Shown piece after piece: positions 31,727-39,886 of a DNA stretch of 42,278 nucleotides. A program made the position numbers and the translations under genes. Origin of the DNA: an uncultured Lachnospiraceae bacterium (GTDB taxonomy: Bacteria; Bacillota; Clostridia; Lachnospirales; Lachnospiraceae). Under the pieces are notes generated by a model, which was not told the DNA's origin, did no database searches, and was given only the letters and a program-made list of their open reading frames with translations. Location: contig CANQGL010000013.1 in the NCBI GenBank assembly GCA_947623185.1, positions 1-42,278 on the forward strand. Reading direction: 5' to 3'. Numbering within the stretch: position 1 is the first letter of the stretch; every line of letters starts with the position of its first letter.

Positions 31727-34725
31727 ACTGCTCCCTTCCGCTCAGAGCCTCGCTTACTTCGCGATGACCTGCGGACCGTCTGCCGCGGTCCGCCTCGCAG
31801 CCACTTATCAAGCACGGACAGAAGTTTTGAAACTTCCACCGGTTTCGCCAGATGATCGTCCATCCCGGCCTCGTGCGCCTTCCGGATATCGTCGGCAAAT
31901 GCGTTCGCCGTCATGGCGATGATCGGGACCGTGGAGGTATCCTCACGGCCGAGCGCGCGGATCCTGCGCGCAGCCTCATATCCGTCCATGACCGGCATCT
32001 GGATATCCATAAAGATCAGATCGTAATAATTGGGCGGTCTGTCCTGTACCATGTTCAGGGCGATCTGTCCGTCCTCGGCGAGCTCCGTCTCCACGTCGAT
32101 GAAGGAAAGCAGTTCCTTCGCGATCTCGCGGTTGAGCTCGTTGTCCTCGACCAGAAGCACGCGTTTTCCGCTGTAGCTCGCCTCCTTGAGTTCGGACTCT
32201 TCCATCTTCTTTACGTTTTCGCCCTCGCTGAGCACGGATTTCAGCGCGTAGATCAGGCGCGAGCGGAACAGCGGCTTCTCGATGAACGCCTGGATTCCCG
32301 CTTCCCTCGCCTGCGCCTCGATATCCGACCAGTCGTAAGCCGACAGGATGATGATCGGCACATGGTCGCCGACCAGCCTGCGGATCTCCTTCGCCGTCTC
32401 CACGCCGTCCTTGCCCGGCATCTTCCAGTCCAGAATCACCGCCGAGAAATCCTCGTGGTTCTCGTGCGCTTCCACGGTCCGGCGGATGGCGTCGTCGCCG
32501 TTGAGCACCCACTCGGATACCATGCCGATGCTCTCCAGGATATCGCATGTGCTGACGCAGGAATCCGGATCGTCGTCCGCCACCAGGACATGAAGATCCG
32601 CCAGCTCCCTCACATCCTCCGTCTCGACCCCCTGTCTTTTCAGAAGGATCCGGACCGTAAACTTCGAACCGGCGCCGGGCTGGCTCTCCACCTGGATGTC
32701 TCCCTCCATCATGCGGACGATGTTGCGGGTGATGGACATGCCGAGGCCGGTCCCCTCGATGTTCTGGCTGACCGAGGCGTTGGAGCGCGTGAACGGATCG
32801 AAGATCGTCTTCATGAACTCCTCGTCCATGCCGATGCCCGTGTCCTCGCATACAAATTCATAGCACGCCATCGCGGGCACCAGCGATTCGCGTTCCCGGA
32901 TGGAGAAGGTGATCGTGCCGCCCTCCGGCGTGAACTTCACGGCGTTCCCCAGAATATTTACAAACACCTGCCGGATCCTTAAGGTGTCTCCGATCACGTT
33001 CTCGTGCCCGATATCCGTAATATGGACTTTCAGCTCCTGGCGCTTGCTGTTGGTCTGGGGCCGGATGATCGTCAGGATGCTGTCCACCATATCCGCAATG
33101 TTGAACGGCTCCTCGGAGAGGGTGACCTTTCCGCTCTCGATCTTGGACATATCCAGCACGTCGTTGATCAGTGCGAGCAGATGACGGCTGGAGATGGTGA
33201 TCTTCCCGAGGCAGTCGGTCAGGCGTTCCTTATCGTCCAGGTGCATCGCCGCCACGGCGGTCATCCCCATGATCGCGTTCATCGGCGTGCGGATATCATG
33301 CGACATTCTGGCGAGGAAATCCGACTTGGCGTGGTTGGCCGCTTCGGCCGCCTCGGACGCCTCTCTAAGCGCGAGACGGATCTGCTGCTCCTTCTCCTTT
33401 AACGCCGTCACATCCTGGATCGCGTAAAGGACGCGGGAAGGCAGGCCATCTTTCCGTTCCAGGCACAGGATGGAAAGATTTTCCCACCGTTTTCCGTCCA
33501 TATCGATCTGATATTCAAATTGGAGATACGGCACATCTTTCGTGAGGTGTTTTTGCACATAATCGCGGGCGATCACAACGCTCATTTTCTCGGCGCTGTC
33601 GTCCTCCTCTATGTAGCGCGTATCCAGATAGCGGACAAGTTCGCTGTATGTCCCGCTGTCAGGCGCGTCGCCTATTTTGCTCCCCAGGTACTCGTAGGTG
33701 TCGCTCTCAAAGTCGACGAGCGCGAAACGGGTGAAAAGCTCCGTGACCACATCGACGATCCCGGACATCTTTTCCTTCTCGGAAACAAGCCGCTTTTTTA
33801 TGATCTGGTTTTTAAATACCAGGTAGGCCAGGTACAGAAGAAACGCGAAGATCAGTTTGATCTCCAGGCGGATCCCGGCGTTATTCGCTTCGTCCGTCAT
33901 GCGCTTCGTCAGCGCGGATGGGAAGTTCTGCAGCATGATCCAGTCGCCGCATTCCAGCGGCGTAACATAGGCGCTGCCCATGCCCAGCGAACCGCGATAG
34001 TTGAAGTTCGTCGCGACGCCCTCTCCGAGCGCCCGCTCCAGGTTCTCCTGATCCTCGGGTCCCAGCATATTGCTGTCCTTCATCGAGACCAGAAGGTTTT
34101 CCGGGGCGGACGAGTCGCCGGTCGCGATCACTACCCCGCCGTCCTTCTCCAGCAGATAAGTGTTGACAGGCACGCCGAAATAGTCCGTGGTCAGCTTTTC
34201 CCTGACCGTGTCTCCCCGCAGGATCCCGCTGAGGACGCCGACGATCTCCCCGTCATAGGTAAAAGGAGAATAAAAGATCAGAAGCGTCTCGTTCGTGATC
34301 CTGGAATTGTGGACCACGCATTTGCCGCTGTTCCCCTTCATTCCGTCGATAAAGTATTCTCGGTCAGCCAGATCGGCCGTCCGCCCGTCCGCGGCCAGAT
34401 CCATTCCGTCCGCCGAGATGAACTCCACATAGTCAAAGTAGGAACGGGAGATCATGTCCTTCAGCATTTCCGTATCCACTTCCGGGTTATCCATCTCCGC
34501 CGGGTAAAAATGCACCATCATCTCCAGATTTCTCTGCGACATGGCGATCAGCTCATTGACTCTCTCCGCGGTCTGTACGGTCGCCGCCTTAATGAAATCG
34601 TCGTTCTGTTCCACGGTACGGCGGTCGTTATTCCGCGTAAACGAAACAAAGGAAGAAATGATGAACGCCAGCAATGCTGCGATAAATATGACTTCAGGTA
34701 TAACGTTTCTTTTTTCTTTCTTCAT
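31723..34725 (-). CDS. Hybrid sensor histidine kinase with two receiver domains
   Basis: 1000 residues from ATG 34725 (GGAG upstream). A first membrane helix lies at about 10-28, an extracytoplasmic Cache-like sensor at 30-285 and a second helix at 288-304. A PAS-like domain ends about 445. HisKA has the phosphorylated His476 in ARMSHDIRTPMNAIMGM. HATPase motifs are GNAVKFTPEGG and CEDTGIGMDEEF. Receiver 1 has LVADDDPDSC and VILDWKMPGKDG; receiver 2 has LLVEDNELNREIAKELL and LIFMDIQMPVMDGYEAARR. There is no HPt or DNA-binding output domain. It begins an operon with efflux genes, so it may control or sense their cargo. Confidence 0.92.
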   Translation of the reverse strand: MKKEKRNVIPEVIFIAALLAFIISSFVSFTRNNDRRTVEQNDDFIKAATVQTAERVNELIAMSQRNLEMMVHFYPAEMDNPEVDTEMLKDMISRSYFDYVEFISADGMDLAADGRTADLADREYFIDGMKGNSGKCVVHNSRITNETLLIFYSPFTYDGEIVGVLSGILRGDTVREKLTTDYFGVPVNTYLLEKDGGVVIATGDSSAPENLLVSMKDSNMLGPEDQENLERALGEGVATNFNYRGSLGMGSAYVTPLECGDWIMLQNFPSALTKRMTDEANNAGIRLEIKLIFAFLLYLAYLVFKNQIIKKRLVSEKEKMSGIVDVVTELFTRFALVDFESDTYEYLGSKIGDAPDSGTYSELVRYLDTRYIEEDDSAEKMSVVIARDYVQKHLTKDVPYLQFEYQIDMDGKRWENLSILCLERKDGLPSRVLYAIQDVTALKEKEQQIRLALREASEAAEAANHAKSDFLARMSHDIRTPMNAIMGMTAVAAMHLDDKERLTDCLGKITISSRHLLALINDVLDMSKIESGKVTLSEEPFNIADMVDSILTIIRPQTNSKRQELKVHITDIGHENVIGDTLRIRQVFVNILGNAVKFTPEGGTITFSIRERESLVPAMACYEFVCEDTGIGMDEEFMKTIFDPFTRSNASVSQNIEGTGLGMSITRNIVRMMEGDIQVESQPGAGSKFTVRILLKRQGVETEDVRELADLHVLVADDDPDSCVSTCDILESIGMVSEWVLNGDDAIRRTVEAHENHEDFSAVILDWKMPGKDGVETAKEIRRLVGDHVPIIILSAYDWSDIEAQAREAGIQAFIEKPLFRSRLIYALKSVLSEGENVKKMEESELKEASYSGKRVLLVEDNELNREIAKELLSFIDVETELAEDGQIALNMVQDRPPNYYDLIFMDIQMPVMDGYEAARRIRALGREDTSTVPIIAMTANAFADDIRKAHEAGMDDHLAKPVEVSKLLSVLDKWLRGGPRQTVRRSSRSKRGSERKGAV

Positions 34726-34749
34726 CAAACTGCTCCATAACCTTTCCCA

Positions 34750-34776
34750 GCCGCCGCTTCGGTCTGCTGCGGCGGC
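34750..34776 (-). promoter_or_regulatory. GC-rich leader hairpin before the sensor kinase
   Basis: GCCGCCGC and GCGGCGGC form an 8-bp stem in the leader RNA, ending about 25 bases before the kinase ATG. It may influence translation or be a partial attenuator; no T tract follows. Confidence 0.35.
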
Positions 34777-34804
34777 ACTCTTATTCAAGCCACGATATGT
34801 GCTT

Positions 34805-34833
34805 ATTGTATCATGCGTCGGCGCAGGACGCAA
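34805..34833 (-). promoter_or_regulatory. Promoter of the sensor kinase/efflux operon
   Basis: Minus strand TTGCGT (34828-34833), 17-base spacer, TACAAT (34805-34810). Confidence 0.5.
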
Positions 34834-34970
34834 CTGAAAACGTGTGCTATGTTGACAGCTCCAAAGTTCTTTTTAAGCCTCCGGAGCACGCTCCCAGGCA
34901 ACGCCGTAAAGTTCCCCGCAGGAGCCGCGGCGGCCGGTTTGGGCTGTCAAAAGCAACGCTATCCATACTT

Positions 34971-35020
34971 TTTCGTCCAGATTTAATTCTTTTCGTCCAA
35001 ATCAATGCTGTTTTGGACGA
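34971..35020. repeat. 50-base operator-like block after the Fic gene
   Basis: TTTCGTCCAG, 7 variable bases, TCTTTTCGTCCAA, 10 variable bases, TTTTGGACGA. It has the same order and spacing as the block before the Fic gene. The -10 present in that copy is not preserved here. It ends 3 bases before the Fic stop codon. Confidence 0.7.
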
Positions 35021-35022
35021 TA

Positions 35023-36084
35023 TCAATTACTGTCTGCCCGGATATAAAATGTGCTCCTGCCCGCTCCCTTCCGAAGAATAAGGCCCTCCTCCGTGAGTTT
35101 CTTCAGCGCTGCAAGAGCAGACGATCTCCCTATCTCCGGACAATGGACGACCACATCGGCGCTGGTGAACTTGCCTATTTTCCCTTCCGTGTATTTTTTA
35201 ACGATATCATACGGTTTTCTTCTGCTGCCGTTTTCATCCATTAGACCGACGCGTTCCTCAAACTCTGTATAACAGGCCAGGATCACCTGTAACATATATC
35301 GGATAAACAGTGTCGGGTCATTTGTCTCTTCATGCCAGCCCGCATCGGCTTTTTCGAGCGTGTCATAATAGCGGTCCTTTGTTTTCTCTATCTGCTTTTC
35401 AATACTGATATACTTTCCTACATCGTATCCGTTCTTATACAGGAGAAGCAACGTGAGCAGCCTGCTCATTCTTCCGTTGCCGTCATTGAACGGATGGATA
35501 CACAGGAAGTCGCAGATGAACGCCGGGATCAGGATCAGTGAGTCTATTTTCTCATTTGCCACGGCCTGCCCGTAAGCTTTGCACAACCCCTCCACGGCAT
35601 CCGGTGTGTCGTAAGGCGCGACCGGTGTGAACCGGGTGATCACCGTTCCGTCGGGCCTTGTTTCATTGATATAATTCTGGACGTTTTTAAAATGGCCGCC
35701 GTAAGACAGTCCCGCTCTCTTTAAAAGGTCCCGATGAAGCTGGAGGATGTAGGAAGGGCGTATCGGAATGTATTCATAGCTTTCATGGATAGTATTCAGC
35801 ACGTCCCGGTATCCCATGATCTCATCCTCATCACGGTTCCTCGGAGTCGTTTTTTCTTCAAAAAGCTGCTTCATGCGAGTATTGGTCGTAACGATGCCCT
35901 CAATTTTATTGGAGGCTTCCGTGCTCTGTATCTTCGCAATCTCGACCAGACGGTCCAGTTCTACCGGCTTTTGCCGAATGAACAGCTCTTGTCTTCCTTT
36001 GCACTCGTGGATCTTTGCAATAAGGTTCAGGATATCAGTATCCCACGTTTTTTCTGTGAGTCTGCTGTAATCAAACGTTCTCAT
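35023..36084 (-). CDS. Fic-domain protein with C-terminal winged helix
   Basis: 353 residues from ATG 36084 with AAAGGAG upstream; an ATG at 36123 lies in the operator region and lacks a ribosome site. The N-terminal inhibitory motif is SNKIEGI (class II Fic, inhibitory glutamate near residue 67). The catalytic motif HPFNDGNGRMSR lies near 200. Such enzymes transfer AMP from ATP to target proteins. The C-terminal 70 residues look like a winged helix (GKFTSADVVVHCPEIGRSS, then ALKKLTEEGLILRKGAGRSTF). This could bind the repeated TCGTCCA boxes on both sides. Targets unknown. Confidence 0.9.
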   Translation of the reverse strand: MRTFDYSRLTEKTWDTDILNLIAKIHECKGRQELFIRQKPVELDRLVEIAKIQSTEASNKIEGIVTTNTRMKQLFEEKTTPRNRDEDEIMGYRDVLNTIHESYEYIPIRPSYILQLHRDLLKRAGLSYGGHFKNVQNYINETRPDGTVITRFTPVAPYDTPDAVEGLCKAYGQAVANEKIDSLILIPAFICDFLCIHPFNDGNGRMSRLLTLLLLYKNGYDVGKYISIEKQIEKTKDRYYDTLEKADAGWHEETNDPTLFIRYMLQVILACYTEFEERVGLMDENGSRRKPYDIVKKYTEGKIGKFTSADVVVHCPEIGRSSALAALKKLTEEGLILRKGAGRSTFYIRADSN

Positions 36085-36093
36085 AAGAGCTCC

Positions 36094-36143
36094 TTTCGTC
36101 CAGGGTCCTTTCTTTTCGTCCAATTATACTCCATTTTGGACGA
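36094..36143. promoter_or_regulatory. 50-base operator block before the Fic gene
   Basis: TTTCGTCCAG, 7 bases, TCTTTTCGTCCAA, 10 bases, TTTTGGACGA. Two inverted TCGTCCAA boxes flank the -10 of the Fic promoter; a third lies between promoter and start codon. Confidence 0.7.
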
Positions 36144-36151
36144 AAAATCAA
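36123..36151 (-). promoter_or_regulatory. Promoter of the Fic gene
   Basis: Minus strand TTGATT (36146-36151), 17-base spacer, TATAAT (36123-36128), inside the operator block. Confidence 0.65.
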
Positions 36152-36185
36152 TCAATGATACGATCATGACCGGTTTAAATCGAAA

Positions 36186-36236
36186 AAGGGATCCCCGGAA
36201 GTGGTCCGATAGTGTCCTCTGTCCGTAAGATCCCTT
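36186..36236. other. Distant inverted repeat in a gene-free stretch
   Basis: AAGGGATC (36186-36193) and GATCCCTT (36229-36236) are perfect complements 35 bases apart. They could be the terminal repeats of a deleted insertion sequence, or chance. Nothing else is supported in 36152-36379. Confidence 0.25.
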
Positions 36237-36379
36237 GATTTTAAACTTTTTTCTGATGTTTTGCCCCGTCAGCCTTAACGATCATCGCCACTGTCTTGAC
36301 CTGCCTTGAGACGCCATTATTAATGTCAGGGCTCCTACTAAACTGGTCGTAATTCGAAGGCTCCGACAAAACAAATCTA

Positions 36380-36580
36380 CTATTCCATATCATTTCTAAT
36401 ATCCTCTATCAAACTAAAATAGGTATTCTTGAATCGTTCTGGAACATCATCATAACTTCTAAGCGCTGTCTCCGCTCGATTTAAAAACCTGACTGCCGAA
36501 TCTCCACTCGCGGATTTTGCCGCTTCGATATATGACTCAACCTCATTTCTTCGGATTAATCTTTCCACCAGTAACAACAA
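36380..36580 (-). CDS. Small hypothetical protein or remnant
   Basis: Up to 66 residues. The only start is TTG at 36580, with no clear ribosome site. The part from RRNEVESYIEAAKSA to the end looks like a helical protein, ending IEDIRNDME. I recognise no family. Its 5' end overlaps the 3' end of the cysteine-containing fragment below in another frame, so the two may be an old coupled pair or one broken gene. Confidence 0.35.
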   Translation of the reverse strand: MLLLVERLIRRNEVESYIEAAKSASGDSAVRFLNRAETALRSYDDVPERFKNTYFSLIEDIRNDME

Positions 36581-36695
36581 CGCTTGCTACAGTTGCAGTT
36601 CCAACACCTATTCCTTTCAGAACATTTTTAGCGGTATGCGCATGCTTATTCCGGCACGCTTCGCAATACCTATGCTTGTAAGCTTCAATGCTTTT
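36543..36695 (-). pseudogene. Fragment of a small Cys-containing membrane-like protein
   Basis: An open frame of 50 codons reads SIEAYKHRYCEACRNKH, then a glycine/valine-rich hydrophobic stretch (VLKGIGVGTATVASVVV) and ends GGKINPKK. There is no ATG, GTG or TTG start; an in-frame TAG lies just upstream. The CxxC plus hydrophobic layout looks biological, but I cannot name the family. Likely the remains of a longer gene. Confidence 0.35.
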
Positions 36696-36784
36696 CTATA
36701 TTAAATTCCCTCAAGCATAGCACTATCTCATAGGATAATCCCGCCAGAATCTGTCCTACTCAGGTTGTAACTACGCGTATCTAA

Positions 36785-38053
36785 TTATTTCTTCAAATAC
36801 TCTTCCATTACTTTTTTTGTGGAAAGATATTGCTCTATTATCTTATTACCGACGAGCCGACTTCCAGTATATGCAGAGTTCAGCGCAAAGTGCAATTCAT
36901 GTCTTTCATCCCCCGGCATCAGTAGAGCATTATAAATATTCATTATTCCCGAGTAGTAATACCGCAAAATCTCATTATACGAATACTGCTTATAGTTTAG
37001 GTGAGTGGCTTCGAAGTAATACTTTGAGTCGAAAATAAATAAAGCAGCTCCATCATATGCGATGTGATCAGCATCAATATAAAAATGGTGATTCGAGTCA
37101 TCTATGTCCGTATATGCTTTGTCTTCAAAGACTATAGAGCTGTGTGTTTGAGTCTCATCAAATATAAGTCCTTCGCCAGTACTATCTATACCTACAAAAT
37201 GCTTATTCAAATATAGGCCGACCATTTCTTGCCATATCTTATCAAAGTATTTTATATTGACATGGATTTTCCCGCCTTTTGACTTTGTCCTACGTTTATA
37301 CTGATCGAAGAAACTAATCATATTCATGATTAGCTGTTTATGTATATCCTTAAAAACACGGTTTTTATACTGGTTTAACTGCGAAATAACAAAATCTATG
37401 CTATTTAGATAATCAAATCTATCGCGTTTGTAGCCAGTGTTTTTTAATGAAAAGAAATTATGAAAGGTGTCTAATGTATAATCGATAATAAATGCCATGC
37501 AATCAGTTATAAAAACAGAATTCAAGTTTTTCTTTTTTATATACAGAGGCGCAAAAATAAGGTTCCCCTCGCTCACGATTTTCTGAGCCTTTTCAATCGT
37601 CTTTTTCCAGGAAACCTTTCCTGAGCCTCCCGGAACGACCTTAACATCCTTTTCCTTATACAACCCGTATTTTTGAAAGTACTCATATATATCAAAGAAA
37701 GGCTTAAATGGATAATCTGAATCGTAGCCGTCTTGTGCTCCGATATAGGTTTTTGCTTTTGAGGAAACACCTGCTTTTTCGCTATATTTTTTTATTACAC
37801 CATATAAAAGTCCAATGTCATATGCGCGTTCCTTATGGGAATCATTTAATAAAATAATGTCTGACACACTACAATAATGCTTTGGAAATACAATAAGAAT
37901 GTTGTTTTCCCTGAAAACAAAGCCGACAAAATCATAAACACTGGCATTCAATGCGGTAGACCAGCGCAATTCTTTTTCGTCTAAATCAAATAGCATTTTT
38001 ATCGTGGCATCGACTTTTTCACCATCTTGCCCATAATAATATACTGCACTCAT
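36785..38053 (-). CDS. McrC-like restriction nuclease subunit
   Basis: 422 residues. GGGGTGG lies before the ATG. The C-terminal region has a PD-(D/E)xK nuclease pattern: a glutamate/aspartate in DADHIAYDGAALF and the FIFDSKYYFEA core (Asp-x-Lys), near residue 340. The N-terminal half is unlike anything I can name but is where McrC proteins contact McrB. In McrBC-type enzymes this subunit cuts DNA when the AAA partner translocates. It is the last gene of the restriction operon and corresponds in position to LlaI.3. Confidence 0.8.
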   Translation of the reverse strand: MSAVYYYGQDGEKVDATIKMLFDLDEKELRWSTALNASVYDFVGFVFRENNILIVFPKHYCSVSDIILLNDSHKERAYDIGLLYGVIKKYSEKAGVSSKAKTYIGAQDGYDSDYPFKPFFDIYEYFQKYGLYKEKDVKVVPGGSGKVSWKKTIEKAQKIVSEGNLIFAPLYIKKKNLNSVFITDCMAFIIDYTLDTFHNFFSLKNTGYKRDRFDYLNSIDFVISQLNQYKNRVFKDIHKQLIMNMISFFDQYKRRTKSKGGKIHVNIKYFDKIWQEMVGLYLNKHFVGIDSTGEGLIFDETQTHSSIVFEDKAYTDIDDSNHHFYIDADHIAYDGAALFIFDSKYYFEATHLNYKQYSYNEILRYYYSGIMNIYNALLMPGDERHELHFALNSAYTGSRLVGNKIIEQYLSTKKVMEEYLKK

Positions 38054-38069
38054 TCAACCACCCCAATCG

Positions 38070-39002
38070 CTATATTATCGACAAGAAGGTGTCGCTAAAT
38101 ACTTGATGATCTGCCTCATATTCTTCGTATAATTTCTTAAATGTTCCAATGTCCGATTTAAATAATCTTATATCACTCTTAAAAGAAGCTTTATGAACAT
38201 CGGTCCATAAGTAATTCAAGAGCTTATTTTGTATTTTCTTTTTGTGGTCAGCTGCGCTTCCAGCCACGTCAAATTCAATAAAGAATGGACCTAATTGCTT
38301 GTCTTCACCCAGTTCTAAATAACGATCATCCGCAATAAATTCATTAAGCTTCTGATAAAAGTTGACCCAAGAAATAGTTCTAATTGTTGTTCCATCAACA
38401 ATTTGTAAATCAACATCATTTTCATAGGCGCCTGGTACACCCGCTTTTGGAATAGGATTAGGACTAACATATTCCCACTCAAATCGTCTTTTAAAAGCTG
38501 TGTCCATTACAAAAACATTTTGATCACTTGTATTTACGGTTCCCAAAATGTGAAAATTTGCAGGAAGTTTTACTGTATCACCCGGAAGCGCAATAATGTC
38601 ATTTGAAATCATTTTATTATTTATAAAATATCTGCTGTAGCCCATGTTGGGACCAGTTTTTTCCCTGTCTAATAGTTGAAATATATCCCCAAAAATGGCT
38701 GCACAGTCCCCTCGAGACATTTCTTCGATTATTAAGTAAACATCAATAGCATTGTTTTCGTATGCCTTCTCTAGTGCTAGAGTAAAAACGCCCTTATGAA
38801 ACTCATATGTTATCGTACTCGTTCCTCCGGGAAAAGCAGGCGGCAAAACCGTCGGAAGCAATTGTCCAACAAAATCACTGTAAGAAAAATCTGGGTAAAA
38901 TGTTACTCGGAAGATGTGATCATCGCTGACTCCAGCTAATATATTCGTATCAATTGTGTAGCTTTTACCTGTTCCTGGTGCTCCATAGAAAATCGTTTGC
39001 AT
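38070..39002 (-). CDS. McrB-like AAA+ restriction subunit
   Basis: 310 residues, consisting almost only of the AAA+ motor. Walker A is GAPGTGKS (7-14), Walker B VYLIIEEMSRGD (near 90), the McrB-type signature is ILGTVNTSDQN (near 153), and the arginine finger lies in AFKRRFEW. There is no N-terminal DNA-recognition domain as in E. coli McrB, so recognition must come from another subunit, plausibly the 284-residue protein upstream. GAGGAGG precedes the ATG. Position matches LlaI.2, which also carries a McrB-like nucleotide-binding motif. Confidence 0.88.
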   Translation of the reverse strand: MQTIFYGAPGTGKSYTIDTNILAGVSDDHIFRVTFYPDFSYSDFVGQLLPTVLPPAFPGGTSTITYEFHKGVFTLALEKAYENNAIDVYLIIEEMSRGDCAAIFGDIFQLLDREKTGPNMGYSRYFINNKMISNDIIALPGDTVKLPANFHILGTVNTSDQNVFVMDTAFKRRFEWEYVSPNPIPKAGVPGAYENDVDLQIVDGTTIRTISWVNFYQKLNEFIADDRYLELGEDKQLGPFFIEFDVAGSAADHKKKIQNKLLNYLWTDVHKASFKSDIRLFKSDIGTFKKLYEEYEADHQVFSDTFLSII

Positions 39003-39017
39003 GATCTGCCTCCTCTA

Positions 39018-39872
39018 TTATATTGTGTTAGGAAATTTTTCAATGTATTCTCTTATTAAAGGAATATCTCCGTTCGTAATAGTTCTGATAGAACTTAAAT
39101 CGATATTGTACCCCTCTTTCGCAGCCAAATACACCGCCGGAATGCACTTTAAGAACCACCTGTAAATATATGCTGTATCATTTGTCCGTCGCAGCATATT
39201 GACACAAATTATTGAAAGAGTTCTGCTTGCTAAATTCAATCGAAAAGAATCATTTCTTCCCCCTTGGGATACTAAATCATCTAATGATTGAACTGTATGG
39301 ATTTTTGTAATTGTATCGTCGGGCCCTGTATTAATAATGTCGTACAGCCTATTATCAAATACATCAATATAATTTATACCCATCGTCTCGGCACAAATTA
39401 TTTGCTGCTTTACAGAAGCATTATTCACTCTGCTTGACGTACATACGCTAACCACATAAACTGGCATATTGTTAATATGTAAATCTCGTTTATCTTGAGC
39501 ATGATTCTTATATATTCCGAGTATTACAGGAGGAATTTTACTTGCCAAAAAATCATTTGCATTTCCCGCATCAGGGTCAACATAGAAGAACAGTGCATCC
39601 ACATTACCTTCTGCGTTCTCAAAGTATCCGGTAAACATAGATACCCGGCTCGAATTATTGATGCGCTCCTTAATGTCTGTCTTATCTTCCACACGGATAT
39701 TCATGATTTCCAATTTGGGATTCTTATCATTCAATCTGTCCTTTATTCTAGTTTTCATATCATCGACTGTATCTACACCTATAGCTAACCATTTATTGTG
39801 TGTTGCCGCGTCACCATGCGCAGAAATCAATTTTTGTTCTAATTCATTCGGTATGACTAATGTATGAACCAT
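39018..39872 (-). CDS. Unknown protein in restriction operon, probable restriction subunit
   Basis: 284 residues, starting at ATG 39872 with AAAGGAGA upstream. I recognise no domain. Visible features are a polar N-terminal half with ALFFYVDPDAGNANDF and VILGIYKNHAQ, then PVYVVSVCTSSRVNN, suggesting an alpha/beta core, and a helical C-terminus. It lies 15 bases after the methylase stop and 15 before the McrB-like start, so it is tightly embedded. In the LlaI operon the same slot holds LlaI.1, one of three genes needed for restriction. I infer a DNA-recognition or scaffold role, because the McrB-like subunit here lacks a recognition domain. Confidence 0.6.
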   Translation of the reverse strand: MVHTLVIPNELEQKLISAHGDAATHNKWLAIGVDTVDDMKTRIKDRLNDKNPKLEIMNIRVEDKTDIKERINNSSRVSMFTGYFENAEGNVDALFFYVDPDAGNANDFLASKIPPVILGIYKNHAQDKRDLHINNMPVYVVSVCTSSRVNNASVKQQIICAETMGINYIDVFDNRLYDIINTGPDDTITKIHTVQSLDDLVSQGGRNDSFRLNLASRTLSIICVNMLRRTNDTAYIYRWFLKCIPAVYLAAKEGYNIDLSSIRTITNGDIPLIREYIEKFPNTI

Positions 39873-39886
39873 CTCACATGTCTCCT

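Noticed and set aside
36186-36236. Insertion sequence ends
   Set aside because: Only 8-base arms, no transposase fragment and no visible target duplication; kept only as a low-confidence note.
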